DNA from: Lachnoclostridium sp. An118
GTDB lineage: Bacteria > Bacillota > Clostridia > Lachnospirales > Lachnospiraceae
DNA length: 64,000 bases
Direction: 5' to 3'
NCBI RefSeq assembly: GCF_002160985.1
Contig: NZ_NFLQ01000004.1
Span: forward strand, 186,001-250,000
The notes under the pieces were generated by a model. That model saw nothing but the letters and a program-made list of their open reading frames with translations. It was not told where the DNA came from and searched no databases. The translations under genes and the position numbers were made by a program. This document shows, in pieces, positions 1 to 8,221 of this stretch; the first letter of the stretch is position 1; each line of letters starts with the position of its first letter.

Positions 1-617
1 GGACGAAATATTTCGATGTGGACCTGATGGACGCGGAGGGACCGGACGTGGTGTGGCCCATCCCGAACGGAAAGATCCTGAAGGAGAACAAGCTGGGAAA
101 GAACATTGAAAGCTATGACTCCATGCTGGTGCTGGCCCACTTCAAGGGACACCCCATGGGAGGCTACGGCGGGGCCCTCAAGCAGCTGGCTATCGGCTGC
201 GCGTCACGGGCGGGCAAGGCGCTGATCCACTCTGCCGGGAAGACAGACGACCGGTTTGAGACATGGAAGCAGCACGCATCCAATGTTGTCTTTCCGGAGG
301 CCATGGCGGATGCGGCCTCCAGCGTGGTGGAGCATTTCGCCGGAAAGATCGCGTTCATCAACGTCATGAAGAACCTTTCCGTGGACTGCGACTGCTGCGT
401 TGTGGCGGAGGACCCCTGCATGGAGGACATCGGCATCCTTGCCTCCACAGACCCGGTGGCCATCGACCAGGCCTGCATCGACCTGGTCATGAACTCCGAT
501 GACCCAGGACGGGAGCACTTTATGGAGCGGGTGAACAGCCGCAACGGTATCCACACCATCGAGGCGGCGGAGGACCTGGGAGTTGGTTCCAGGGAGTATG
601 AGCTGATCGAGCTCTAA
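1..617 (+). CDS. DUF362 domain Fe-S type protein, 3' part only
   Basis: The reading frame is already open at the left edge (first full codon at position 3), so the 5' end lies outside the window. About 204 residues are visible. The segment VLAHFKGHPMGGYGG followed by IGCAS, and a C-terminal DPVAIDQACIDLV stretch, are typical of the DUF362 family, proteins often fused to ferredoxin-like domains. Several cysteines (SVDCDCC) could bind metal or an Fe-S cluster. No function is established for most members. The frame ends in TAA and a broken gene follows directly. Family call is firm, substrate unknown. Confidence 0.75.
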   Translation, partial: TKYFDVDLMDAEGPDVVWPIPNGKILKENKLGKNIESYDSMLVLAHFKGHPMGGYGGALKQLAIGCASRAGKALIHSAGKTDDRFETWKQHASNVVFPEAMADAASSVVEHFAGKIAFINVMKNLSVDCDCCVVAEDPCMEDIGILASTDPVAIDQACIDLVMNSDDPGREHFMERVNSRNGIHTIEAAEDLGVGSREYELIEL

Positions 618-870
618 CATTTCAGACAGGATTTATGCCGGGGAGAGCCTTCTCACCCTGGAGACTGTGGAGTGAAGGACAGACGACTTTGCCTACTCCT
701 CCTTCCGGCGACAGATCGAGGCCATGGAGGCTGCGGACGGAGGCGTTTTCCGCCCTGCGGACAATGAGGCGGAGGGCAATATCTGGTTCCTGGTGAGGGA
801 GGGCGGCATCCACAGCGGAGAGTACGCGCTGCAGTACTTTTACAACGGTATGTGCTGGATCTGGAAATAG
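618..870 (+). pseudogene. gene remnant with in-frame stop
   Basis: One frame reads like protein across this stretch but has no start codon and is interrupted by TGA at 673-675. Before the stop it reads NISDRIYAGESLLTLETVE; after it comes RTDDFAYSSFRRQIEAMEAA, then a segment ending GMCWIWK and TAG at 868-870. The aromatic-rich, charge-patterned C-terminus looks coding. I do not recognise the family. A 5'-truncated, stop-interrupted gene is the simplest reading; a chance open frame is possible. Confidence 0.35.
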
Positions 871-883
871 AAAATTTTTTCTC

Positions 884-917
884 CTTTAATCTTCCTTTAA
901 TTTTTCACTGGTATATT
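884..917 (+). promoter_or_regulatory. CTTTA direct repeat before a -10 element
   Basis: CTTTA at 884-888 and again at 895-899, exactly 11 bp apart, lie just upstream of a TATATT -10-like element at 912-917. Direct repeats with one-turn spacing in the -35 region are the usual layout of OmpR-family response-regulator sites. The same CTTTA-N6-CTTTA pattern occurs at 20654-20669 before an ABC transporter operon. Function is inferred. Confidence 0.35.
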
Positions 918-961
918 TATCTCACTGACAAGATAAGTGAAAGAGATGGAGGATGAAGAAC

Positions 962-1258
962 ATGAAAAACATATCGAAGAAAACAGCAGGAATTGTGGCA
1001 GCAGTCATTGTAGTGGTCATCGCGGCGGCTCTCGTCGCCGTCAACGTGATGAAAGTCAGCCCTGTGGAGGCGGAGCAGATTGCCCTGAACCAGGCGGGCG
1101 GAGGCGAGATCGTGGAGAGCGAGATAAGCAATGAGGGACTCTGGAACGAGTACAGCTACACGGTAGTCAACGGCGACTCCTGGTACAAGGTGGACATCAC
1201 GGGATTTGGAAATATAGAGGAGATGGAGAGCGGAAGCGGAGACTCCTGGAGATATTAG
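962..1258 (+). CDS. small membrane-anchored PepSY-like protein
   Basis: A protein of about 98 residues with one N-terminal hydrophobic segment (roughly residues 8-30, rich in V, I and A) that acts as signal anchor, followed by a short exported domain. The pattern VEAEQIALNQAGG, a central SYTVVNGDSWYKVDI strand pair and a short tail resembles one PepSY unit, a domain often found in small exported proteins. ATG 962 is chosen over ATG 953 because GGAGG (948-952) abuts the earlier ATG but sits 9 bases from 962. Upstream CTTTA repeats suggest two-component control. PepSY is a resemblance only. Confidence 0.6.
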   Translation: MKNISKKTAGIVAAVIVVVIAAALVAVNVMKVSPVEAEQIALNQAGGGEIVESEISNEGLWNEYSYTVVNGDSWYKVDITGFGNIEEMESGSGDSWRY

Positions 1259-1311
1259 AGAGAAGAATAAGAATGTACAGACAATAGAAAAGCGAAAGGA
1301 ACATGAAAAGA

Positions 1312-1336
1312 CCGGGCAACTCTGCCCGGCCTTTTT
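1312..1336. terminator. bidirectional terminator
   Basis: CCGGGC, loop AACTCT, GCCCGG, then CCTTTTT on the plus strand; on the minus strand the same stem is followed by TCTTTTC. It sits between the convergent ends of the small PepSY-like gene and hppA and can serve both. Confidence 0.85.
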
Positions 1337-1345
1337 CCGTCTCTG

Positions 1346-3445
1346 TCAGAATATGTGATAGTTCACGACAAGCGCCGCAAAGACAATGGAGACCATGGAC
1401 AGCAGCTTGATGAGGATGTTGATGGAGGGTCCCGATGTATCCTTGAAGGGGTCTCCCACTGTATCGCCCACGACAGCGGCCTTGTGCTGCTCGCTCCCCT
1501 TGCCGCCGTGCTTTCCGCTCTCGATGTATTTCTTGGCATTGTCCCAGGCGCCGCCTGCGTTTGCCATGAAGATGGCCATCAGGAAGCCGGTGGCCGTGGA
1601 GCCGGTGAGAAGGCCGATGACACCGTTGTAACCCAGGATGAGACCCGTCACCACAGGGGTCACGATGGCCAGCAGGGTGGGAAGGATCATCTCGTGGAGG
1701 CTGGCCCTTGTGCAGATGTCCACGCACCGCTCATAGTCCGCCTCGGCCTTCCCCTCCATCAGGCCCCGTATCTCCTTAAACTGGCGGCGTACCTCAACGA
1801 CGATGCTCTGTGCCGCACGGCCCACAGAGGACATAGTGAGAGCCGCGAAGACGAAGGGCAGGCAGGCGCCGATGAAGATGCCCACAAGGACAGCGGGGTT
1901 CATGACGCTCATGTCCAGCACCACGCCGCTGCCGCCCACCTCCTGCACCTTCTCCACATAGGAGGCGATGAGGGCCAGGGCGGTGAGTGCCGCGCTTCCG
2001 ATGGCAAATCCCTTCCCTGTGGCAGCAGTCGTGTTGCCCAGGGAGTCCAGGGCATCCGTGCGCTCCCGCACATTCTCCTCAAGCCCGGCCATTTCCGCAA
2101 TGCCTCCCGCATTGTCGGCGATGGGACCGTAGGCGTCTGTAGCCAGAGTGATGCCCAGCGTGGAGAGCATGCCAACTGCCGCCAGGGCGATGCCGTAGAG
2201 GCCTCTTGTGGACTCTGCAAAGCCGCCGGAGAAGGCGTAGGCAGCCATGACGCACACGGCGATGATGACGATGGGAACTGCGGTGGACAGCATGCCCAGG
2301 CTCAGGCCCCCGATGATGATGGTGGCGGAGCCGGTCTCGGATTTGTCCGCCAGGTCCTGGGTGGGTTTGTATGTGTCAGATGTAAAGTACTCGGTGAAAA
2401 AGCCGATCAGCACGCCTGCCAGCAGTCCGCCCAGGATGGCGAAGTACACGCCGATAAAGTCCCTTCCCAGGATAAACCACACGAGCGGGAAGGCGATGAC
2501 CGCTATGATCAGAGCGCTTGTGTTGGTCCCACGGCGGAGAGCTTTGAGAAGGGTGCTCTGGTCTGTGCTCTCCCCTGTCTTTACCAGGAGGGAGCCGATG
2601 ATGGATGCCAGCACGCCCACGGCGGCCAGGACCATGGGGATCACCACGGCGTTGACGCTGTCCACGGAGGCCACCTTGTCAAAGGCGATGACGCCCAAGG
2701 AGCAGGCGGAGAGGATGGAGCCCACGTAGGACTCGTAGAGGTCAGCGCCCATGCCGGCCACGTCCCCCACATTGTCCCCCACGTTGTCCGCGATGACTGC
2801 CGGGTTCCTCGGATCGTCCTCCGGGATGCCTGCCTCCACCTTTCCTACCAGGTCAGCCCCCACGTCGGCTGCCTTGGTGTAGATGCCGCCGCCCACGCGG
2901 GCGAACAGAGCCATGGAAGAGGCTCCCATCCCGAAGGTGAGCATGGTGCTGGTGAGGTCCTCCAGCGAAAGCTGAAAGACAAGCCGCAGAAGGAGATACC
3001 AGATGGAGATATCCAGAAGACCCAGTCCCACTACGGTGAAGCCCATGACAGAGCCGGCTGAGAATGCCACGTTCAGCCCTCTGTTCAGGCTGGTCTGGCA
3101 GGCGGCCGCCGTACGGGCATTGGCCCTTGTGGCGATCTGCATGCCCACAAAGCCGGAGAGGCCGGAAAAAAATCCTCCTGTCACAAAGGCGAAGGGAACA
3201 AACCATGTCAGGAGTCCCAGGGCCGCCATGACAAAGAGGATGACAAACATGACTGCAAAGAAGCACACCAGTATTTTGTACTGGCGCCTCAGATAAGCCA
3301 TGGCCCCGTTGTGGATGGATGCGGAGATTTTTTTCATCTGGTCATTGCCCTCAGGAAAACTGAGGACCTTTTTGGCCCGGCTTGCCACAAAAAGAAGTGC
3401 AATGACCGAGCCGCAGAGTGTCAGTAATGCCAATTGATTGTCCAT
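1346..3445 (-). CDS. hppA: membrane-bound ion-pumping pyrophosphatase
   Basis: Hydrolyses PPi and pumps H+ and/or Na+ across the membrane. The 699-residue length and about 16 hydrophobic segments are normal. The catalytic block at residues 194-228 contains [17 protein letters not shown] and DNVGDNVGD, which bind Mg-PPi. [10 protein letters not shown] has Ala where K+-independent enzymes have Lys, so this is the K+-dependent class. DLYESY carries the Glu found at this position in Na+-pumping members; Na+ transport is therefore plausible but not shown. The start is supported by GGAGGAAGG just upstream. A TATAAT on the minus strand at 3494-3499 is a likely -10. It ends at a shared terminator. 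Confidence 0.97.
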   Translation of the reverse strand: MDNQLALLTLCGSVIALLFVASRAKKVLSFPEGNDQMKKISASIHNGAMAYLRRQYKILVCFFAVMFVILFVMAALGLLTWFVPFAFVTGGFFSGLSGFVGMQIATRANARTAAACQTSLNRGLNVAFSAGSVMGFTVVGLGLLDISIWYLLLRLVFQLSLEDLTSTMLTFGMGASSMALFARVGGGIYTKAADVGADLVGKVEAGIPEDDPRNPAVIADNVGDNVGDVAGMGADLYESYVGSILSACSLGVIAFDKVASVDSVNAVVIPMVLAAVGVLASIIGSLLVKTGESTDQSTLLKALRRGTNTSALIIAVIAFPLVWFILGRDFIGVYFAILGGLLAGVLIGFFTEYFTSDTYKPTQDLADKSETGSATIIIGGLSLGMLSTAVPIVIIAVCVMAAYAFSGGFAESTRGLYGIALAAVGMLSTLGITLATDAYGPIADNAGGIAEMAGLEENVRERTDALDSLGNTTAATGKGFAIGSAALTALALIASYVEKVQEVGGSGVVLDMSVMNPAVLVGIFIGACLPFVFAALTMSSVGRAAQSIVVEVRRQFKEIRGLMEGKAEADYERCVDICTRASLHEMILPTLLAIVTPVVTGLILGYNGVIGLLTGSTATGFLMAIFMANAGGAWDNAKKYIESGKHGGKGSEQHKAAVVGDTVGDPFKDTSGPSINILIKLLSMVSIVFAALVVNYHIF

Positions 3446-3493
3446 TTGATCCTTCCTCCATTCCTATGTTGAAAAATTAACGATTTGAGACCT

Positions 3494-3499
3494 ATTATA
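3494..3499 (-). promoter_or_regulatory. probable -10 of hppA
   Basis: On the minus strand this reads TATAAT, about 50 bases before the hppA start. No good -35 hexamer is seen 17 bases upstream. Confidence 0.4.
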
Positions 3500-3571
3500 G
3501 CACTTTTGTTGTGAAAAACTACTATTTTTCAGTGAATAAATTGTAAACATTTTGAATGGTCTGTTCATAAT

Positions 3572-3600
3572 AAAAAATGCCCGGAAAAACCGGGCATTTT
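3572..3600 (-). terminator. terminator of the HAD gene
   Basis: The stem ATGCCCGG / CCGGGCAT with a 5-base loop (3577-3597) is followed on the minus strand by a run of six T. It lies directly after the HAD stop codon and insulates hppA. Confidence 0.85.
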
Positions 3601-3601
3601 G

Positions 3602-4318
3602 TCACCTGTTCAGTTTTTCTATAAAGGAAAGCAGGTCCTCGAAGCCTCCCCGGGGATAGCAGGACAGGTCCCTGCCCTCTTTGTTGATGAGGCAGTCTGT
3701 GAGGAGAAAGACCTTCATCCCCAGTGACTCCGTGACCATATCCTCTGACACATCGTTCCCCACCATCAGGCACTCCTGGGGGCGCAGGCCGCAGTGGGAG
3801 AGGACGTCCCGGTAGTAGTCGGGATTAGGCTTGCAGTGGACGGAATTTTCGTAGGTAGTATAGTACTCGAAGTCCTCCGGCGAGACGCCGGCCCACCGCA
3901 TCCGGCTCTCGGTGGCAATGGAGGGAAAGAGGGGGTTGGTGGCAAGGACCCTGCGCAGCCCCAGCTCCCGGCACAGTTCCACGGAGCGGGCTGCCAGGGG
4001 AGTGTAGCCGCACACCTGCCTGGCCTCCTGGAATTCCACCTGGTAAAATTCCTGGAAGACGGGGATATCCTTCAGCGACTCCTCCCCGTAGATACCGCTG
4101 AAAAATTTCCAGAATACCTTCTCGTTGGTGGCTCTGCCGTCATTCTGCACCATGGCGGCGGTGCCGCCCCACACGGCCTTGATGAGCTTTTCCGGGTCGT
4201 AGCCTATGGGTGCCATTTTCTCCGCAAGCCTTTTGAAATAGGATTTTATAAACAGGTCCTGGTCCATGGGGAGCAGGGTCCCGTCCAGGTCAAATAAAAC
4301 AGTTGTGATCTTTTCCAT
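3602..4318 (-). CDS. HAD-superfamily hydrolase
   Basis: A soluble haloacid-dehalogenase-fold phosphatase of about 238 residues. Motif I is FDLDGTLLP near the N-terminus (nucleophile Asp and acid Asp), motif II is the TN in LATNPLF, the motif III region includes CKPNPDYY, and motif IV is VGNDVSEDM. A cap domain between motifs I and II fits phosphoglycolate-phosphatase-like enzymes. The start at 4318 (MEKITT) is preferred over an upstream in-frame ATG because GGAGAGGA precedes it and the longer N-terminus is low-complexity. The substrate cannot be predicted. It is divergent from xpt. Confidence 0.85.
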   Translation of the reverse strand: MEKITTVLFDLDGTLLPMDQDLFIKSYFKRLAEKMAPIGYDPEKLIKAVWGGTAAMVQNDGRATNEKVFWKFFSGIYGEESLKDIPVFQEFYQVEFQEARQVCGYTPLAARSVELCRELGLRRVLATNPLFPSIATESRMRWAGVSPEDFEYYTTYENSVHCKPNPDYYRDVLSHCGLRPQECLMVGNDVSEDMVTESLGMKVFLLTDCLINKEGRDLSCYPRGGFEDLLSFIEKLNR

Positions 4319-4435
4319 ATGTATCCTCTCCTGTCCAGATAGGTAGTGCAGGGGAGAGGGCGGTGCAGCTCTCTGGGGAGATGCCCGCACCCGGCCCTGC
4401 GGCGACAGATAAAGTATAGAATGAAAAAACAATGA

Positions 4436-4464
4436 TTGTCAACTATGCTGTTTTCTCCTATAAT
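4436..4464 (+). promoter_or_regulatory. sigma-A promoter of xpt
   Basis: TTGTCA at 4436-4441, 17 bp spacer, TATAAT at 4459-4464. Transcription would start near 4471, leaving a leader of about 30 bases, too short for a purine riboswitch. Confidence 0.8.
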
Positions 4465-4499
4465 AGATAGTAAAATCAAAAACAAAAGAGGAATTTGGT

Positions 4500-5090
4500 A
4501 TGAATTTTTTAGAGGAACGCATCGTAAAGGATGGAATCATCACAGAAGGAAACGTGCTGAAGGTGGACAGCTTCTTGAATCATCAGATGGACATTGAGCT
4601 GTTTGACCAGATCGGGGCGGAGTTCAAGAGGAGATTTGAGGGAAAGCCCATCAACAAGATACTCACTATCGAGGCCTCCGGCATCGGCATCGCCTGTGTG
4701 GCGGCCCAGCACTTCAGGGTGCCGGTGGTGTTTGCAAAGAAGACCCAGAGCATCAACCTGGAGGGGGAAATGTATGTGGCGGAGGTGGAGTCCTTCACCC
4801 ATCGCTGCAGGAACCAGGTCATCGTGTCCCAGAAATTCCTGGGCGAGGAGGACCATGTGCTCATCATCGATGATTTCCTGGCAAACGGCTGCGCGCTCCA
4901 GGGGCTGATCCAGATCGTCCAGGCGGCGGGAGCCACCGTGGAGGGCATCGGCATCGTCATCGAGAAGGGATTCCAGGCCGGCGGCAGCATCATTAGAAAT
5001 CTGGGATACCAGCTGGAGTCACTGGCCATTGTGGACTCCATGGACGAGAAGACCGGAACCTTTGTGTTCCGGGAGCAGAAAGAAAAATAG
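4500..5090 (+). CDS. xpt: xanthine phosphoribosyltransferase
   Basis: Converts xanthine and PRPP to XMP in purine salvage. The 196-residue length matches the type I PRTase family. The PRPP loop is [14 protein letters not shown] at about residues 121-134; EASGIG near residue 60 and FAKKTQS near 81 are also family features. GAGG lies 8 bases before ATG 4500. The next gene begins 24 bases after the stop, so the two are probably cotranscribed. In many Firmicutes xpt carries a purine riboswitch; none is seen here. Confidence 0.95.
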   Translation: MNFLEERIVKDGIITEGNVLKVDSFLNHQMDIELFDQIGAEFKRRFEGKPINKILTIEASGIGIACVAAQHFRVPVVFAKKTQSINLEGEMYVAEVESFTHRCRNQVIVSQKFLGEEDHVLIIDDFLANGCALQGLIQIVQAAGATVEGIGIVIEKGFQAGGSIIRNLGYQLESLAIVDSMDEKTGTFVFREQKEK

Positions 5091-5114
5091 ACGAAAAGGA
5101 GCAAGGACAGGATC

Positions 5115-6836
5115 ATGAACACAGCAGTGCAGCTGGAACAGCAGCTTATGAGCATACACAGGAAGAGCTACCCGGCTTACAAGAGCCTGGCCGGGAGCTG
5201 GCAGTTTCCCGGCTTTATCCTCCACATCGACCATGTGCAGGGGGACCCCTTTGCCGCCCCCTCCAAGGTGAGCGTGGAGGTGTCCCAGAAGACGGCGGCC
5301 TTCCCGGAGGAGCTCTTTGACAGGAAGGACAAGAGGATCGCCCTGCAGGACCATCTCACCCGGGAGTTCTCGCGGCAGGTCGGGGAGTACATGTTCCAGG
5401 CAAAGGGCTCCGGCAAGAGCGGCCTCATCAGCATCAGCCGATGCGGCCAGGAGGTGCTGGAGCGGACGGCCCTGGAGATGAACGGAAAGCGGATACTGGT
5501 GCGGTTTGAGGTGGGATTTCCGGCAAACGGGCGGACTATCAACGCGCCGGAGCTGAAGAAGATATTGTTTGACTATGTGCCCCAGTGCGTGAAGAGGGCC
5601 CTGTACTACAAAAATCTGAACCCGAAGGTGCTCCGGGAGGTGGCGGACCTGGCGGAGGACCAGACCTTTATCCGGGAGGAACTAAAGAAGAGAAATCTGG
5701 CGGCCTTTGTGGCCAACGGCGCTGTCCTGCCCCGGCAGAGCGGCGTCTCGGACAAGCCCATGAAGGGGGCTGTGGTGTTTGAGAGCCCAAGGAGCATGGA
5801 GGTGGAGCTTTCCCTTCCCCATAAAGGGGCGCTGAAGGGGATGGCGGTCCCCAGGGGCATCACCCTCATCGTGGGAGGCGGCTACCACGGCAAATCCACC
5901 CTTCTGAAAGCCCTGGAGCTGGGCGTGTACAACCACATCAAGGGGGACGGGAGAGAGTATGTCATCACCGATGACACAGCCATGAAGATACGGGCGGAGG
6001 ATGGAAGGGCTGTGGCCCATGTGGACATCTCCCCCTTTATCAACCATCTGCCAAATGGAAAGGACACGGTGGACTTCTCCACGGAGGACGCCAGCGGCTC
6101 CACCTCCCAGGCGGCCAACGTGGTGGAGGCTGTGGAGGCGGGGGCAGGCGCGCTCCTCATAGACGAGGACACCTCCGCCACCAACTTCATGGTGCGGGAC
6201 GCCCTCATGCAGTCTGTCATCGCCAGGGAGCAGGAGCCTATCACCCCCTTTATCGAGCAGGCCAGGAAGCTTTACGAGGAGAAGGGCGTCTCGGTCATCC
6301 TGGTGGCGGGCAGCTCGGGAGCCTACTTCTACATCGCGGACAAGATCATCCAGATGGACACCTACCGGGCCTGCGATATCACGGACCATGTGAAGGATAT
6401 CTGCAGCCGGAACAAGGAGGAGATGGAGTTTGTGGCAGCCCACCGGAGGGAATCCGAGGGGATTGCCGGATGGGGGGCCATGTCCCGGCACCCGCGCCTT
6501 GGGAAGATTGACAAAAAGCACGGTCAGATCAAGGTCAAGCAGTATGGAAAGGACAGCTTTTCCATCGGGAAGGACACGGTGGAGCTCAAGTATGTGGAGC
6601 AGATAACGGACAGCGAGCAGACCACCACGCTCAGCTATGTGCTGAAAAATGTCATCGAGGAGATGGAGACAAAAAAGAACGTCAGCCTTGAGGAGCTGGC
6701 GGAGAAAATCTGGAGAGAGATAGAGGGCAGGGGACTTTCCTGCCTGGTGAAGGGGACATACATCCCCTCCTCCCTTGCTATGACGAGGAAGCAGGAGATA
6801 TATGCGTGTCTGAACCGTTACAGAGGGTTCCGCTAG
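5115..6836 (+). CDS. ABC-class ATPase, non-transporter type
   Basis: A soluble protein of 573 residues of the family usually called predicted ATPase of the ABC class. Walker A is GGGYHGKSTLL at about residues 254-264 and the Walker B-like LLIDEDTSATNFM is near residues 348-360. No membrane segments or partner permease are present. Its biochemical role is not known. It probably shares the xpt promoter. Its last 59 bases overlap the 3' end of the convergent pyridoxamine kinase gene, so both C-termini are encoded in the same DNA. Confidence 0.85.
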   Translation: MNTAVQLEQQLMSIHRKSYPAYKSLAGSWQFPGFILHIDHVQGDPFAAPSKVSVEVSQKTAAFPEELFDRKDKRIALQDHLTREFSRQVGEYMFQAKGSGKSGLISISRCGQEVLERTALEMNGKRILVRFEVGFPANGRTINAPELKKILFDYVPQCVKRALYYKNLNPKVLREVADLAEDQTFIREELKKRNLAAFVANGAVLPRQSGVSDKPMKGAVVFESPRSMEVELSLPHKGALKGMAVPRGITLIVGGGYHGKSTLLKALELGVYNHIKGDGREYVITDDTAMKIRAEDGRAVAHVDISPFINHLPNGKDTVDFSTEDASGSTSQAANVVEAVEAGAGALLIDEDTSATNFMVRDALMQSVIAREQEPITPFIEQARKLYEEKGVSVILVAGSSGAYFYIADKIIQMDTYRACDITDHVKDICSRNKEEMEFVAAHRRESEGIAGWGAMSRHPRLGKIDKKHGQIKVKQYGKDSFSIGKDTVELKYVEQITDSEQTTTLSYVLKNVIEEMETKKNVSLEELAEKIWREIEGRGLSCLVKGTYIPSSLAMTRKQEIYACLNRYRGFR

Positions 6837-7683
6837 GGGCCAGCATGGACAGGTACTTTTCGTAATTGACGCCGTCATTGCGAGGTACCTGTTCTTTTAT
6901 GGAGTCAGAGAGGGCCAGGCTGATAAATTTCCCGGCCAGCCGGACCGTGTCCGTCACCGTGTCCCCTCTGGCCATGCCGGCCGCAATGCAGGCGGCGAAC
7001 AGGTCCCCGGTGCCGGAGTAGCTGCCCCCGATGCAGGGGAAGGGTATCAGATCATGTCCGCCGGCGGTCACATCCAGGTTGCCCATCATGGGAACGCCGT
7101 CCCCGTCCGTGTAGCAGATGCCGGTGACGAGCACCTCCCGGAGCCTTCCGTGGAGGAGGGAGCGGGCCAGCTCGCTGAGCACCTCCATGAGGAGGGAAAT
7201 ATTTTTGATGGAGCCCAGCTCCCCGTAGTCTGCTCCCGTGAGGAGGCAGAGCTCTGTCAGGTTGGGGGTGATGATGTCCGCTTTCTGGCAAAGCTCCCTC
7301 ATTTTTTCCAGGAGGCCCTCCGTGAAGAGGCCGTGGGGTTTGCCGTCCCCGCCCAGGACCGGGTCCACCAGGAGAAAGGTGTCCTCAGTCAGGAAGCTGT
7401 CCAGGAACATCTGGATCTGCTTTACCTGCCTTTCATCTGCCAGGAAACCGGTGCAGATGCCGTCAAAGCGCACTCCCATCTTCTCCCACTCGGTGCGGAT
7501 GAGAGGCATTTTATCTGTATAGCTGTCACAGTAGTAGTGAGGGTATCCGGTCTGCCCGCTCAAGATGGCTGTGGGCAGGGGGCAGGGCTGCACTCCCATG
7601 ACAGAGATGACGGATATGGCGGCTGTGAGAGAGCAGCGTCCAAATCCGGAGAGGTCGTTGATAACGGCTATTTTTTTTGTCAT
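6778..7683 (-). CDS. pdxY: pyridoxamine / pyridoxal kinase
   Basis: Phosphorylates B6 vitamers in salvage of pyridoxal phosphate. It is a ribokinase-fold protein of 301 residues. INDLSGFGRCSL at the N-terminus, ILSGQTGY, VDPVLGGDG and the anion-hole motif SGTGDLFAA near residue 225 are diagnostic. The C-terminal 19 codons overlap the convergent ATPase gene. AAAGGA precedes the start, and a TTGACT/TACAAT promoter lies about 55 bases upstream. Whether the preferred substrate is pyridoxamine, pyridoxal or a related pyrimidine cannot be settled from sequence. Confidence 0.88.
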   Translation of the reverse strand: MTKKIAVINDLSGFGRCSLTAAISVISVMGVQPCPLPTAILSGQTGYPHYYCDSYTDKMPLIRTEWEKMGVRFDGICTGFLADERQVKQIQMFLDSFLTEDTFLLVDPVLGGDGKPHGLFTEGLLEKMRELCQKADIITPNLTELCLLTGADYGELGSIKNISLLMEVLSELARSLLHGRLREVLVTGICYTDGDGVPMMGNLDVTAGGHDLIPFPCIGGSYSGTGDLFAACIAAGMARGDTVTDTVRLAGKFISLALSDSIKEQVPRNDGVNYEKYLSMLAPSGTLCNGSDTHISPASSS

Positions 7684-7736
7684 TTTTTTCAGTCCTTTAC
7701 ATTTGATGTGGAATGACCTTTGTGTCGATCCACTCT

Positions 7737-7766
7737 ATTGTATACCCGGGGATGCGGGCAAGTCAA
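7737..7766 (-). promoter_or_regulatory. promoter of pyridoxamine kinase gene
   Basis: On the minus strand: TTGACT (7761-7766), 18 bp spacer, TACAAT (7737-7742). Confidence 0.65.
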
Positions 7767-7779
7767 ACAAAAGGGGCAT

Positions 7780-7806
7780 AAAAAGACCAGAGTGAAAACA
7801 CTCTGG
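7780..7806 (-). terminator. minus-strand terminator upstream of pdxY
   Basis: CCAGAGTG, loop AAAA, CACTCTGG (7787-7806) followed on the minus strand by TCTTTTT. It insulates pdxY from transcription coming from the tRNA side. On the plus strand a strong GGAGGGGG and a six-codon frame (7821-7841, MKKKIE) follow the stem; I see no gene there. Confidence 0.6.
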
Positions 7807-7976
7807 CCGGAGGGGGAAATTATGAAAAAGAAAATTGAATAAAGGTTTTGTTCCTTTGTTCGATTATTACTATACCGGGAAAATGTGATAAAAATGTGAC
7901 TGTGTTATTAAATAAATGTGAAATGAAAATGAAGGTTTTCTGACGGCCCGCCGGATACCGGGATACAACGGAATAC

Positions 7977-8003
7977 AAAAAAACAGGTCCCTCTCAGGGA
8001 CCC
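7977..8003 (-). terminator. terminator of tRNA-Arg
   Basis: Minus strand GGGTCCCT, loop GAG, AGGGACC, then TGTTTTTTT directly downstream of the tRNA. Confidence 0.9.
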
Positions 8004-8013
8004 GTCATGGCAG

Positions 8014-8087
8014 CGTGGGCAAGAGGATTCGAACCCCCGACCTTCTGGTCCGTAGCCAGACGCTCTATCCAGCTGAGCTATGCCCAC
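8014..8087 (-). tRNA. tRNA-Arg(ACG)
   Basis: Seventy-four bases fold as a complete cloverleaf on the minus strand: acceptor stem GTGGGCA/TGCCCAC, D arm GCTCAGCTGGATAGAGC, anticodon stem TCTGG/CCAGA with loop CTACGGA giving anticodon ACG, and T arm with GGTTCGAATC. The discriminator base is G and CCA is not encoded. It has its own consensus promoter and terminator. Confidence 0.97.
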
Positions 8088-8116
8088 ATCACTGTGTATC
8101 TCTCACAGCAAAAATT

Positions 8117-8145
8117 ATTATATTACAGAATGTCAGACCTGTCAA
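8117..8145 (-). promoter_or_regulatory. consensus promoter of tRNA-Arg
   Basis: Minus strand TTGACA (8140-8145), 17 bp spacer, TATAAT (8117-8122): a full sigma-A consensus, fitting a stable-RNA gene. Confidence 0.85.
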
Positions 8146-8221
8146 GAAAAAAATGAAAAATCCTGACAGGCCGACGTAAGATCCTGACGGGTCGATTTGG
8201 TGAAGGACAGAATGGAACAGC

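Noticed and set aside
1355-3061. 568-codon open frame on the strand opposite hppA
   Set aside because: It is the antisense shadow of a GC-rich conserved gene, with no ribosome binding site and no family-like sequence.
4319-4499. Possible purine riboswitch before xpt
   Set aside because: The promoter lies only about 30 bases before the start codon and no purine aptamer core is present.
7821-7841. Six-codon frame MKKKIE with a strong ribosome binding site
   Set aside because: Too short to call a gene; no homologous longer gene is visible and it may be a remnant.
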